Shown here piece after piece: positions 51,313-61,800 of a stretch of DNA of 64,000 bases. A program made the position numbers and the translations under genes. The notes under the pieces are model-generated. The model ran no database searches. It was given only the letters and a program-made list of their open reading frames with translations, and had not been told where the DNA came from. Each line of letters opens with the position of its first letter. Position 1 is the first letter of the stretch. This DNA comes from Streptomyces hoynatensis (GTDB taxonomy: Bacteria; Actinomycetota; Actinomycetes; Streptomycetales; Streptomycetaceae): the NCBI RefSeq assembly GCF_003626535.1, contig NZ_RBAL01000016.1, forward strand, positions 62,001 through 126,000, read 5' to 3'.

Positions 51313-51651
51313 CTACAGGGCGTCCGGGCCGCGCTCGCCGGTGCGGACCCTGACGGCCGTGTCGACCGGCACGCTCCACACCTTCCCGTCGCCGATCTTG
51401 CCGGTGCGGGCCGCCTTGACGACGACGTCGATCAGCTGCTCGGCGTCGGAGTCCTCGACGAGGATCTCGATGCGGATCTTCGGTACCAGGTCGATGGTGT
51501 ACTCGGCGCCCCGGTAGACCTCGGTGTGGCCGCGCTGCCGGCCGTAGCCGCTGGCCTCGGTCACGGTCAGGCCGTGCACGCCGAACGCCTGCAGGGCGTC
51601 CTTGACCTCGTCGAGGCGGTGCGGCTTGATCACCGCGGTGATGAGCTTCAT
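51313..51651 (-). CDS. glnK: PII signal protein GlnK
   Basis: PII protein of 112 residues that senses 2-oxoglutarate and ATP/ADP and gates AmtB. The modifiable T-loop Tyr51 (VYRGAEYTIDLVPK) is present, as is the B-loop TGKIGDGKVWSVPVD. ATG overlaps the amtB stop by four bases (ATGA). Seventy-three base pairs separate it from glnD. Confidence 0.96.
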   Translation of the reverse strand: MKLITAVIKPHRLDEVKDALQAFGVHGLTVTEASGYGRQRGHTEVYRGAEYTIDLVPKIRIEILVEDSDAEQLIDVVVKAARTGKIGDGKVWSVPVDTAVRVRTGERGPDAL

Positions 51652-52976
51652 GCGTCCACCTTCTTCTCGCCGGCCTTCTCGCCGGCCTTCTCGCCGTGCC
51701 TGTCACCGGTCCGCCCGCCGGACTCCGCCGCGCCGGCCGTGCCCGCCGCCGCGCCGACGGCCACCGTGCCGGAGCCGGTCTGGCTGAAGTCGTACCCGGT
51801 CTCCGCGTGGTAGGCCAGGTCGAGCCCGGCGGTCTCCTCCTCCTCGGAGGCGCGGAAGCCGATGGTGCGCTGGACGAGCTGGGCGAGGAGGTAGCTGACC
51901 ACGAAGGAGTAGGCCATGACGGAGAACGCGCCCAGGGCCTGCTTGCCGAACTGCTCGAAGCCGCCGACGCCGTCCGTGGCCAGGAAGCCGACCATGAGGG
52001 TGCCGACCACGCCGCCGAAGAGGTGCACGCCGACCACGTCGAGGGAGTCGTCGTAGCCGAGCCGGTACTTCAGGCCCACGGCCCAGGCGCAGACCACGCC
52101 CGCCACGACGCCGATGAGCAGGGCGCCCATGGGGTTGACGTTGGCGCCGGAGGGGGTGATGGCGACCAGGCCCGCGACCGCGCCCGAGGCCGCGCCCAGG
52201 GTGGTGAACGCGCCGTGCCGCAGCCGCTCGTAGGCCAGCCAGCCGATGATGGCGGCGGCCGTGGCGACCTGGGTGTTGAGGGCCATCAGCGCCGCGGTGC
52301 CGTTCGGGGAGAGCGCGGAGCCCGCGTTGAAGCCGAACCAGCCGAACCACAGCAGGGCCGCGCCGAGCAGCACCATCGGCAGGTTGTGCGGGCGCATCGG
52401 CTCGCGCTTGAAGCCGATGCGCTTGCCGACCACCAGCGCCGCGGCGAGGCCGCCCGCGCCGGCGTTGATGTGGACCGCGGTACCGCCCGCGAAGTCGATC
52501 ACGCCCTGGTTGAACAGCCAGCCCTGGTCCACCGCCCACACCCAGTGGGCGACCGGGAAGTATACGACGGTGACCCACAGGACCACGAAGAGCGCCCAGC
52601 CGGTGAACTTGACGCGATCCGCCAGGGCGCCGCTCATCAGGGCGGGCGTGATCACGGCGAACATCAGCTGGAACAGGATGAACGCGATCAGCTCGCCCTG
52701 GTCGACGGTGATGTCCTGGAGTCCGATGTAGTCCAGGTTGCCGAGGATCGGGCTGCTGCTGGTGTCGCTGAAGGCCAGGGTGAACCCGTAGAGCACCCAG
52801 AGCACGCTGACGATGCCGAGGGCGATGAACGACATCATCAGCATGTTCAGCGCGCTCTTGACCCGGACCATGCCGCCGTAGAAGAAGGCGAGGCCCGGAG
52901 TCATGAGCATCACCAGTGCGGCACTGATCACCACATAACCGATATTTGTCTGGGACAGCACTTCTTCAGGGCTCAA
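51648..52976 (-). CDS. amtB: Ammonium transporter AmtB
   Basis: Eleven-segment ammonium channel, 442 residues from the TTG at 52976 (GAGGAG lies 8 bp upstream); an ATG at 53006 would give 452 but lacks a good ribosome site. Signature AMT features: GLAFFYGGMVR, FDFAGGTAVHINAGAGGLAAAL-type segment and the paired His residues (VHINAG, LFGGVVGTL region). It starts the amtB-glnK-glnD operon. A GlnR-type box lies 83-120 bp upstream of the TTG, so it should be induced by nitrogen limitation. Confidence 0.94.
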   Translation of the reverse strand: MSPEEVLSQTNIGYVVISAALVMLMTPGLAFFYGGMVRVKSALNMLMMSFIALGIVSVLWVLYGFTLAFSDTSSSPILGNLDYIGLQDITVDQGELIAFILFQLMFAVITPALMSGALADRVKFTGWALFVVLWVTVVYFPVAHWVWAVDQGWLFNQGVIDFAGGTAVHINAGAGGLAAALVVGKRIGFKREPMRPHNLPMVLLGAALLWFGWFGFNAGSALSPNGTAALMALNTQVATAAAIIGWLAYERLRHGAFTTLGAASGAVAGLVAITPSGANVNPMGALLIGVVAGVVCAWAVGLKYRLGYDDSLDVVGVHLFGGVVGTLMVGFLATDGVGGFEQFGKQALGAFSVMAYSFVVSYLLAQLVQRTIGFRASEEEETAGLDLAYHAETGYDFSQTGSGTVAVGAAAGTAGAAESGGRTGDRHGEKAGEKAGEKKVDA

Positions 52977-53058
52977 AGCGGACGTCTCCTCAGAAGGACG
53001 GCCCATGCGGGCAAGTCCCGCGGGCAGGTCACGATGCGCCACAGGCTCTCTGAGGGCC

Positions 53059-53096
53059 GTTTCCGTCAATGGCCCCATTTGTTTCACGAAGGTGAC
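53059..53096 (-). promoter_or_regulatory. GlnR box upstream of amtB
   Basis: Read on the minus strand, GTCAC-n6-GAAAC (53081-53096) fits the two-part GlnR consensus, followed after six bases by GGCCA-n6-GAAAC (53059-53074), a weaker second unit. This is the tandem arrangement expected at nitrogen-regulated streptomycete promoters. Confidence 0.75.
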
Positions 53097-53247
53097 GATG
53101 GGGCGGGACGTGTTACACCGCCATGACAAGGATCACCGCGTCGGCGGAGCGGGGTAACGCCCCGCCGCCGCCCGCGTCCGTGCCCCGAGCGCCCGGGCGG
53201 GGCGCGTCGGGACGAGGGGCGAGGGGGGACCAGGGGAGTGGGCGGCG

Positions 53248-54846
53248 CTAGACCGCCCGGGCCACGCCGCCCTCCCTGCCGTGGGGCCGCTCCCGCCCGG
53301 CGGCGAGCTCGGCCAGCCGTTGCAGCACCTCGCGGATCTCGGGCACCCCCGCGTACTCCCGGCCGGCGGCGGCGCCGGTCTTGCGCAGCCTGATCATCAC
53401 CCGCTCCGAGCGCAGCGCCCCGGCCACGTCGAGGGCCTGGTGGGCGGCGGCGGCGAACGCCTCGGGCTCGTTCTCGAGCAGGTGCACGGTGGACATGCCG
53501 ATGAGGTTGAGTGCATACGACCGCTGGTGGCCGGCGTCGGGATGCTCGGCGCGCTCCCGGGCGAAGAGCTCGACCGCGCGCCGCATCAGCGGCCTGGCCT
53601 GGGAGATGTAGGCGGGGCTTCGCCCGGCCACGTAGGCGAGGTCGCGATAGGAGTGGGCGGTCTCGGCGTGCAGCTCCGCCTCGGAGAAGAAGGCGATCCA
53701 GTCCGGGTCCTGCTCGCCCGGCTCGATCTCCGCGAAGGTCTCCTGGGCCATCCGCACCGAGCGGTGGCACCTGCTCGGCTGCCCCTGGCCGGCGTGCGCC
53801 CGGGACTCCAGCGCGTAGAGCATCGCCTGGGTGCGCGCGGTGGCGCACTGCCTGCTGCCGTACTGGGCGAGGTGGATGAGTTCGAGCGCGTCCTCGCTCC
53901 GGCCCAGGTGGATCATCTGGCGGCTCATCGACGACAGGATGAACGCGCCCAGGGGCCGGTCCCCTGCCTCCTTCGCGGCGTGGAGCGCGAGGACGAAGTA
54001 CTTCTGGGCGATGGGCTGGAGGCCGACGTCGTAGCTCATCCACCCGGCCAGCTCCGCCAGTTCGGCCGTGATGCGGAACAGCCTGCGGCGCACCGGCGCC
54101 GGGTGCGAGTCCTGGAGCAGGTCGGTGACCTCGTGGAGCTGGCCGACGACCGCCTTGCGGCGCAGGCCGCCGCCGCTCTGCGCGTCCCAGAGGCGGAACT
54201 GCGCGATCGTCGCCTCCAGTTCGGCGAGCTCGACCTCGGAGATGCGGGTCAGCCGTCGCTGCTGCTCGCCGGCGTGTGCGGCGGCCGGCAGGGCGCCGAG
54301 CGTCGCCCCGGGCGCCCCGGCCGGTTCCCCGGCGCCGTCCTGCCCCTGCGGGCTGGGCGCGAGCCAGCGCTGCATGGGCTCTATGAGGTCGGGGCCCGCC
54401 GACATGGTCAGCGAGGTGCCGAGGAAGCCGCGGCGGCCGAGCATCAGGTCGCTGCGGGAGAACTCGTTGATCAGCGAGACGGTCTGCGGCCCGGCCCAGG
54501 GCAGGTCGACGCCGGAGACGGCCGCGGAGTGGTGGGCCGTGCGCAGCCCGAGGTCCTCGACGGAGACGACCGTGCCGAAGCGTTCGGAGAACAGTTCGGA
54601 GAGGATGCGCGGTATCGGCTCGCGCGGCTGCTCGCCGTCGAGCCAGCGGCGGACCCGGGAGGTGTCGGTGCTGATGTGGTGGGCGCCCAGCCTGCGGGCG
54701 CGGCGGTTCACCTGCCTGGCGAGCTCGCCCTTCGACCACCCACTGCGCTGGAACCACGACGTCAGCCGTTCGTTCGGCCGCTTGGCGGAGGTCCCGCCGC
54801 TGCCGCCTGCGCCCACAGTTACGCCCCCATCCCGGGTCTCCGGCAT
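53248..54846 (-). CDS. nsdA: NsdA-type regulator of sporulation and antibiotic production
   Basis: Protein of 532 residues. The N-terminal helix-turn-helix-like region includes SKGELARQVNRRARRLGAHH, then STDTSRVRRWLDGEQP; TPR-like helical repeats fill the C-terminal two thirds. It matches NsdA, described in S. coelicolor as a negative regulator of development and antibiotics, and the neighbouring amtB supports orthology. ATG at 54846. A perfect TAGGAT -10 lies at 54894-54899. Confidence 0.88.
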   Translation of the reverse strand: MPETRDGGVTVGAGGSGGTSAKRPNERLTSWFQRSGWSKGELARQVNRRARRLGAHHISTDTSRVRRWLDGEQPREPIPRILSELFSERFGTVVSVEDLGLRTAHHSAAVSGVDLPWAGPQTVSLINEFSRSDLMLGRRGFLGTSLTMSAGPDLIEPMQRWLAPSPQGQDGAGEPAGAPGATLGALPAAAHAGEQQRRLTRISEVELAELEATIAQFRLWDAQSGGGLRRKAVVGQLHEVTDLLQDSHPAPVRRRLFRITAELAELAGWMSYDVGLQPIAQKYFVLALHAAKEAGDRPLGAFILSSMSRQMIHLGRSEDALELIHLAQYGSRQCATARTQAMLYALESRAHAGQGQPSRCHRSVRMAQETFAEIEPGEQDPDWIAFFSEAELHAETAHSYRDLAYVAGRSPAYISQARPLMRRAVELFARERAEHPDAGHQRSYALNLIGMSTVHLLENEPEAFAAAAHQALDVAGALRSERVMIRLRKTGAAAGREYAGVPEIREVLQRLAELAAGRERPHGREGGVARAV

Positions 54847-54893
54847 CCTGACGCGCGCCTGCTGACACGGCGTCTACGGATGCACTGAACGTA

Positions 54894-54899
54894 ATCCTA
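54894..54899 (-). promoter_or_regulatory. nsdA: Putative nsdA -10 element
   Basis: TAGGAT on the minus strand, the consensus for HrdB-like promoters, 48 bp before the ATG. No good -35 match is seen at 17-18 bp. Confidence 0.45.
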
Positions 54900-54910
54900 C
54901 GATCACTGGC

Positions 54911-54948
54911 GTGGCGAGGGGCGACCGGCAATCGCCACCATTCGCCAC
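54911..54948. promoter_or_regulatory. Three TCGCCAC heptamers in the nsdA-primase intergenic region
   Basis: TCGCCAC occurs directly at 54932-54938 and 54942-54948 (period 10, one helical turn), and inverted at 54911-54917, where it overlaps the -35 region of the nsdA promoter. Looks like an operator; no regulator assigned. Confidence 0.4.
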
Positions 54949-55139
54949 CCCTCTGCCAGAAGCTCATGCCCATCAGGGGCGCTTCACTTGTACGCACGGT
55001 GTTCGACGTTGGGCGACGGGAAGCACTCCGGGGGCGCGTACGAGTGAATGCACTCCCCCGCGTGCTCCCCCCTGCGGGTGAAGTCGCCCCGCGGCCACGG
55101 TCGCGTAACCGTCGGCAGAGCGACTCCGTTGGAGAGTGC

Positions 55140-55871
55140 ATGGGCTTCACGATCGGCGGCTTGCGGGAGATCAGGGAGCTACGCGGGGCGGTGCGCCGCC
55201 CCAGGCGCCACGGGCGCGTGCCCGGCGGCACGGCCGTGGCCGCCTATACGGGGCTGTGGGGCTGGGACGTGGTCCCCGGTGCCCGCGCCCGGCGTGCAAC
55301 GGCGCACGGAGGGGTGGTCTGTTCCTGCGGGAACGCCTCGTGCGCCGCCCCCGGGGCGCACCCGCTCGTCCCCGGCCTGAGCATCCCGGCGGGCACCCCG
55401 CTCGACGAGGCCATGGAGGCGTGGGCCGCGGCCTGGGCGCGCGGCCGGGGCGCGACGGTGCTGCTGCCCACCGGCCTGCGCTTCGACGTGATCGAGGTGC
55501 CGGAGGCGGCCGGACGGCGGGCGCTGCTCACGCTGGAGCGGATGGGCCTCCCGCTCGGCCCGGTGGCGCTCGCCCCGCACGGCCGCGCCTGGTTCCTGGT
55601 CGCGCCAGGGGCGGCGGCCCGCCTGCCCGAGCTGCTGTACCGCACCGGCTGGGACGACACCCGGCTCGACCTGCGGGGCCTCGGCCCCGGGCGGCACATC
55701 ACGGCCCCGCCCTGCGACCACGGCGGGCGCGGCCAGGTCGGCTGGCTGCGCCCGCCCGAGGTGGCGACGGCGGCGGACCCGCCGCCGGCGCGGCTGCTGC
55801 TGGGGGCGCTCGCCTACGCCACCGCGGGAGTGGCCAGGAGCGACCGGGGCGCCGGCCTGCGGGTCAGCTGA
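55140..55871 (+). CDS. Bifunctional DNA primase/polymerase N-terminal-domain protein
   Basis: Protein of 243 residues from the ATG at 55140 (GGAGAG upstream). It matches the prim-pol N-terminal family: CSCGNASCAAPGAHPLVPG is the characteristic Cys/PGAHP segment, followed by GATVLLPTGLRFDVIEVPE. It contains only the N-terminal domain, with no helicase. The expected metal-binding D-x-D appears as DVIE, so polymerase activity is unproven. It is divergent from nsdA and overlaps the convergent ftsY by 8 bp. Confidence 0.85.
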   Translation: MGFTIGGLREIRELRGAVRRPRRHGRVPGGTAVAAYTGLWGWDVVPGARARRATAHGGVVCSCGNASCAAPGAHPLVPGLSIPAGTPLDEAMEAWAAAWARGRGATVLLPTGLRFDVIEVPEAAGRRALLTLERMGLPLGPVALAPHGRAWFLVAPGAAARLPELLYRTGWDDTRLDLRGLGPGRHITAPPCDHGGRGQVGWLRPPEVATAADPPPARLLLGALAYATAGVARSDRGAGLRVS

Positions 55872-57057
55872 TCAGGGCGTCGACGAAGGCCTCCGGCTCG
55901 AACGGGGCGAGGTCGTCGGCACCCTCCCCCAGGCCGATCAGCTTGACGGGAACGCCGAGTTCGCGCTGCACCGCGACCACGATGCCGCCCTTGGCGCTGC
56001 CGTCCAGCTTGGTCAGGGCGATGCCGGTGATGTCCACGGCCTCGGCGAACACCCGCGCCTGCACGAGGCCGTTCTGCCCCGTCGTCGCGTCGAGCACCAG
56101 CAGGACCTCGTTCACCGGGCCCTGCTTCTCCACGACGCGCTTGACCTTGCCGAGCTCGTCCATCAGCCCGGTCTTGGTGTGCAGCCGCCCGGCCGTGTCG
56201 ACCAGGACGACGTCCGCGGTCTGCGCGATGCCCTCGCGGACCGCCTCGAAGGCCACCGCGGCCGGGTCGCCGCCCTCGGCCCCGCGCACCGTGCGCGCGC
56301 CGACCCGCTCGCCCCAGGTCTGCAGCTGGTCGGCCGCCGCCGCCCGGAAGGTGTCGGCGGCGCCGAGGACGACGGACTTGCCGTCGGCGACCAGCACCCG
56401 GGCGAGCTTCCCCGCGGTGGTGGTCTTGCCGGTGCCGTTGACGCCGACGACCAGGACCACCGCGGGCCGCTCCTCGCCCTCCGCGGAGACGCCGCCCTCG
56501 GTGTGGACCACGCGGTCCAGGTCGGTGCCCACCAGGGTGAGCAACTCCTCGCGCAGCAGCGCCCGCAGGCCCTCCGGGGTCCTGGTGCCGAGCACCCTGA
56601 CCCGTTCGCGCAGCCGCTCCACCAGCTCCTGGGTGGGGCCGACGCCGACGTCCGCGGTCAGCAGGGTGTCCTCGATCTCCTCCCAGGTGTCCTCGTCGAG
56701 GTGCTCGCGGGAGAGCAGGTTCAGCAGCCCCTTGCCCAGGGTGTTCTGCGAGCGGGCGAGCCGGGAGCGCAGCCTGACCAGGCGCCCCGCGGTCGGCTCC
56801 GGCACCTCCACCGGCCTGGTCCCGGTGCCGAGCAGGTCGGGCGCCGTGGGCGGCAGGGTCACGTCCTCGATGGTGCGGCGCTCCTCCTCGACGGTCACGT
56901 CGGGGTCCTCGCCCACGCCCGGCTCGCGGCGCGGCGGCGGGGCCGTGCCGTCCTTCTCCCGGGGGGGCGCCGGATTCCGGCGGCGCGCGATGACCAGTCC
57001 GCTGCCCGCGGCGACGGCGACCACGGCGATGACTACGACGAGGATGAGGATGTCCAT
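55864..57057 (-). CDS. ftsY: Signal recognition particle receptor FtsY
   Basis: SRP receptor of 397 residues. An N-terminal membrane segment (ILILVVVIAVVAVAAGSGLV) and an acidic linker precede the NG domain: GVNGTGKTTTAGKLARV, DTAGRLHTKTGLMDE and TKLDGSAKGG. ATG at 57057. Works with Ffh (46885-48432). Shorter than E. coli FtsY, as in most actinobacteria. Confidence 0.95.
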   Translation of the reverse strand: MDILILVVVIAVVAVAAGSGLVIARRRNPAPPREKDGTAPPPRREPGVGEDPDVTVEEERRTIEDVTLPPTAPDLLGTGTRPVEVPEPTAGRLVRLRSRLARSQNTLGKGLLNLLSREHLDEDTWEEIEDTLLTADVGVGPTQELVERLRERVRVLGTRTPEGLRALLREELLTLVGTDLDRVVHTEGGVSAEGEERPAVVLVVGVNGTGKTTTAGKLARVLVADGKSVVLGAADTFRAAAADQLQTWGERVGARTVRGAEGGDPAAVAFEAVREGIAQTADVVLVDTAGRLHTKTGLMDELGKVKRVVEKQGPVNEVLLVLDATTGQNGLVQARVFAEAVDITGIALTKLDGSAKGGIVVAVQRELGVPVKLIGLGEGADDLAPFEPEAFVDALIS

Positions 57058-57180
57058 CGGTTCCCTTGGTGGTGCCTGGAGTGGGCCCTTGAGGGCACGG
57101 AGATGGCCACAAGTATCACCGACGCGCCGCGGGAGCGCTGCCCCCGGCCGGGGACCGCGCTCCCGAAGGCGGGGCCGGGC

Positions 57181-58605
57181 TCAGCCCATCTCCTCCAGCT
57201 TCTTGCCCTTGGTCTCCCGGACGCAGAGGAGCACGAACGGGATGGAGACCAGGGCGAAGCAGGTGTAGATCACGTAGGCGCCGGAGAGGTTCCAGTCCGA
57301 CAGGGTCGGGAAGCTCTGGCTGACCGCCCAGTTCGCCACCCACTGCGCGCAGGCGCCGAGGCCCAGGGCGGCGGCGCGGATGCGGTCGGGGAACATCTCG
57401 CCCAGGAGGACCCAGACCACCACGCCCCAGGAGAGGGCGAAGAAGAGCACGAAGCCGTGCGCGCCGATCAGCGCGACCGCGCCCTGCGCGTCCGGCAGCC
57501 TGATGTCGTCGCCCGAGCCCTCCTTGGCGGAGAAGGCCCAGGCGGTCAGCCCGAGCGTGAGCGCCATGCCGGCCGAGCCGATCAGCGCGAGCGGCTTGCG
57601 GCCGATGCGGTCGACGAACAGCATCGCGATCACCGTGCCGACGATGTTGATGATCGAGGTGGTGAAGGAGTAGAAGAACGAGCTCTCCGGGTCGACGCCG
57701 ACGGACTGCCACAGCGAGTTCGAGTAGTAGAAGATCACGTTGATGCCGACCAGCTGCTGGAGCACCGACAGGCCGATGCCGACCCAGACGATGGGCAGGA
57801 GACCGGCCCTGCCGCCGATCAGGTCGCGCCAGGTGGACCGGTGCTCGGTGCGCAGGTGGTGCTCGATCTCGGCGACCCTGGCGTCCAGGTCCACGCCCTC
57901 GGGCTCCACCCCGGCCAGCACCCGACGGGCCCCGGCCCTGTCCCCCGAGGCGACCAGGTAACGGGGGGACTCGGGGATGCCGAGGGTCATCATCGCGTAG
58001 ACGAGGGCGGGCACGGCGGCCACGCCGAGCATGACCTGCCAGGCCTCCAGGCCGAGCAGCGAGCCGCGCTGGTCGCCGTCGGCCAGGTTGACCAGCGCCC
58101 AGTTGACCAGCTGCGAGACGGCGATGCCCAGCACGATCGCGGCCTGCTGGAAGGAGCCGAGCCGCCCGCGGTACTCGGGCGGGGAGACCTCGGCGATGTA
58201 GGCGGGGGCGATCACCGAGGCCATGCCGATGCCGACGCCGCCGAGCGTCCGCCAGAGGGCCAGGTCCCACAGCGCGAACGGCAGCATCGACCCGATCGCG
58301 CTGACGAGGAAGAGCGCCGCGGCGAGCTGCATCACTCGGATGCGGCCGATCCGGTCGGCCAGCCGGCCGGCGATCACCGCCCCGAGCGCGGCGCCCAGCA
58401 GGGCGATGGCCACGACCGTGCCCAGGCGCCCGGAGGAGACGTCGAACCTGCCGCGGATGCCCTCCACCGCGCCGTTGATCACGGAGCTGTCGTAACCGAA
58501 CAGGAAGCCGCCGAGGGCGGCGGTGGCCGCGATGAAGACCACGTGCGGCAGGTGCGACGGGTGGCCGGGCCCCGCCTCGGGACGGGTCTTCGGTAGCAAG
58601 CTCAC
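57181..58605 (-). CDS. glcP: Glucose permease GlcP (MFS sugar porter)
   Basis: Twelve-helix sugar porter of 474 residues. Sugar-porter signatures: GRLADRIGR, PAYIAEVSPPEYRGRL, PESPRYL, QQLVGIN and VDRIGRKPL. The position between ftsY and smc matches the glucose permease locus of S. coelicolor, which supplies glucose for carbon repression; specificity for glucose is inferred from that orthology. ATG at 58605. Confidence 0.9.
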   Translation of the reverse strand: MSLLPKTRPEAGPGHPSHLPHVVFIAATAALGGFLFGYDSSVINGAVEGIRGRFDVSSGRLGTVVAIALLGAALGAVIAGRLADRIGRIRVMQLAAALFLVSAIGSMLPFALWDLALWRTLGGVGIGMASVIAPAYIAEVSPPEYRGRLGSFQQAAIVLGIAVSQLVNWALVNLADGDQRGSLLGLEAWQVMLGVAAVPALVYAMMTLGIPESPRYLVASGDRAGARRVLAGVEPEGVDLDARVAEIEHHLRTEHRSTWRDLIGGRAGLLPIVWVGIGLSVLQQLVGINVIFYYSNSLWQSVGVDPESSFFYSFTTSIINIVGTVIAMLFVDRIGRKPLALIGSAGMALTLGLTAWAFSAKEGSGDDIRLPDAQGAVALIGAHGFVLFFALSWGVVVWVLLGEMFPDRIRAAALGLGACAQWVANWAVSQSFPTLSDWNLSGAYVIYTCFALVSIPFVLLCVRETKGKKLEEMG

Positions 58606-58845
58606 GATCCACCTCCTGCGGTCGGCGACACGGCCGGCGACCCCGCGGCCGAAACGCCCGGAGAGTCGCCTGTTGAACGTGTGACCAGCCTAAGCGAGGT
58701 TATGCCCCATTCCTCCCGCGGAGATTGACCGGTTAACTTCCGTTTTGCCCGCAATCCGGCCCCGACTCCCCGGCGCGCGGTGCGGCCGCCGGGCGCCCCC
58801 GGAGACGTCCCCGGCCCGGCCCGGAGGGCGCCGGGGTGAGATCCG

Positions 58846-61800
58846 TCACGAGGCGAGCCGCTGGCTGATCACCTTCGAGACGCCGTCGCCCTGCATCGAG
58901 ACGCCGTACAGCGCGTCGGCGACCTCCATCGTGCGCTTCTGGTGCGTGATCACGATCAGCTGGGAGCTGCCCTTCAGCTCCTCCATGATCCGGATCAGCC
59001 GCTGCAGGTTGGTGTCGTCGAGGGCGGCCTCCACCTCGTCCATCACGTAGAACGGGCTCGGCCGCGCCTTGAAGATCGACACCAGCAGGGCCACCGCGGT
59101 CAGCGACCGCTCGCCCCCGGACAGCAGCGAGAGCCGCTTGACCTTCTTGCCCGGCGGCCTGGCCTCGACCTCCACGCCGGTGGTCAGCATGTCGGTGGGA
59201 TCGGTCAGCAGCAGCCGTCCCTCGCCGCCGGGGAAGAGCCGGGAGAAGACGCCCTCGAACTCGCGCGCCGTGTCGTGGTAGGCGGCCGTGAAGACCTGCT
59301 CCACCCGCTCGTCCACCTCCTTGACGACCTGGAGGAGGTCGGCCCTGGTCTTCTTCAGGTCGGCGAGCTGCTCGCTGAGGAACTGGTGGCGCTCCTCGAG
59401 CGCCGCGAACTCCTCGAGCGCCAGCGGGTTCACCTTGCCGAGCTGCCGGTAGGCACGCTCCGCCGCCTTCAGCCGCTTCTCCTGCTCGGCGCGGACGTAG
59501 GGCCGCGGCCGGTTGCGCGGGTCCTCCGGGTCCTCGGGCAGTTCCTCGCCCTCGGCGGGCGGCGAGGGCGGCACCGGCTGATCGGGGCCGTACTCGCGGA
59601 CCAGCACCGCGGGCTCCACGCCGAGTTCCTCCAGGGCCCGCGCCTCCAGCTGCTCGATCCGCAGCCGCTTCTCGGCGCCGAGCACCTCGCCGCGGTGCAC
59701 CGAGTCGGTGAGCTTGTCGAGCTCCTCCTTCAGCTCCCGGCTCGCCGCCCGCTCGGCAGCCAGCGCCTGCTCGCGCTCCGCCCTGGCGCGTTCCGCGGCC
59801 TCCCGCTCGGCCCGCGCGCGCCCCAGCGACTCCTCCACGTGCGCGAGCAGCTGCCGTGCGCCATCCGCCACCGCCCCCGCAACCTGCGCTTCGTAGCGCA
59901 TCCTGGCGCGTCGCCGCTCGGCGCGCGCCCGCGCCTCGCGCTCCGCGCGCGCCGCGCGGTCCAGCGAGTCCGCCCGGCCGGCGAGCCCCTTGACCCGCTC
60001 CTCGTGGGTGCGGACCTGGAGCCTGGCCTCCATCTCGGTCTGCCGCGCGTTGGCCCCGTCGGCGGCGAGCCGGTCGCGGACGGCGGTGTCCGGCTCCTCC
60101 TCCGCGTCGGCCGCCTCCTCGGCCACGGCGAGCCGCTCCGCCAGCTCCTCGGCCTGCTCGACGGCCCTGGCCAGCTCCTCCTCCGCCCTGAGGACCGCCG
60201 CCTGGGCGCGCTCCGCCTCCCCCGCCGCGGCCCTGGCCTGCCCGCTCAGCCGGCCGAGGTCCTGGGCCACCTTGGCCTTCTCGCGCTCGGCCGCGCTGCG
60301 CCGCCGGCCCAGCTCCTCGACCAGGGCCGCGCACTCCCGGCGCCGCACCTTCGCCCGCTCGGCCTCCTCGGCGAGGGCGGCGCAGCGCTCGGTCAGCTCC
60401 GCCAGCTCGGCGGCCGCCTGGTCGACGGCGGCCTGCACCTCGAGCAGGCTGGGCGCCCCGGCGGAGCCGCCGTGCGCCAGATGCCGCGAGAGCACGTCAC
60501 CCTCGGCGGTCACGGCGGTCAGCCCGGGGTGCGCGGCGATCAGCTCCCCGGCCTCCTCCAGCGTTCCCACCACCCGCACATCCCGCAGCAGCCGGCGCAC
60601 CGCGGGCAGCAACTCCGGTGGCCCGTCGACCAGTTCGGCCGCGGCCCGCGCCCTGTCCGCCGCCGGAAGCCCCGCCTTGCGCGCGGCGGCCCCCGGCGCG
60701 AAGGCGGCCTCTGGCTGCGGCTCGGGGGCGGCGGCCCCGGCGGGGGCCGAAGGCCCCCCGCCCTCCGCCGGGGACCCGTCCTCCGCGGGCGGCCTGGGCG
60801 CCGGCAGGGCCTCGGGCTGAGCCAGCAGGAGCGCGGCCCGGCCGGCGTCGTTCTTGCGCAGCAGGCGCAGCGCCTCCGCGGCGGTCGCCGGGCCGTCCAC
60901 GGCCACGGCGTCCGCCGCGACCCCCAGGGCGGCGGCCACCGCCACCTCGTGGCCCACGGCCACGGTCAGCAGCTCCGCCGCCGGGCCGAGCAGGCCGGTG
61001 AGCCGGCCGGAGGCGGCGAGCAGGGCGCCGGTGCCGTCCTTGCGGCGCAGCCCGAGCGCCAGCGCGTCGTGGCGGGCGGAGACCGCGGCCCGCTCCCGCT
61101 CCGCCGCGGTGGCCGCCTCGCGCGCCGCGCTCTGGGCGCTCTCCGCCTCGGCGAGCGCGCGCCGCGCCGCCTCGTGCTCGGCGGCGAGCTGCGAGTCGTC
61201 CTCGTCCAGGCCCTCCACCTCGGCGCGCAGCTCCTCGTACTCGCGCGCGGCCGAGGCGGCGCGCTCCTGCGCCTCGTCCCGCGCGGTGCCGAGCCGGTCG
61301 ATCTGGGACTGGGCCGAGGCGGCCCGGCTGCGCGCGGCGTTGGCCTGCCCGTGCAGCCGGGCGAGGCCCTCACGGCGGTCGGCGAGCGCCCGGGCCGCGT
61401 CCTTCAGCCTGCGCTCCTCCTCGGCGAGCCGCCGCTCCAGCTCGGCGCGGTGCGCCACGGTGTCGTCCAGGGCGCGGGAGGCCGCCTCCAGGGCGGCGGT
61501 CAACTCCGCCTCCTGCTCCCTGATCCTGGCCGCCTCCCGCTCCATGTCCTCCGGGTCCCGCCCCCGCCGCTCCTCGGGCACGGCGGCGGTCGCGCTGGTG
61601 ACGCGGGCGTCCGCGAGGCTCACGGTGCCGCGCACCCGCTCGGCGAGTTGCGAGAGCTCGTGCCACACACCCCGGGCGCGCTCCACGCGCGGGGCAAGCG
61701 TCCGCACCTCCTGATCGAGCTCCGACTCCCGGCGCGAAGCCTCCTTCAGGCGCTGTTCGGCGGCCTCCTTGCGCTCCCTCAGCGCCGTCTCGTCGGCGAG

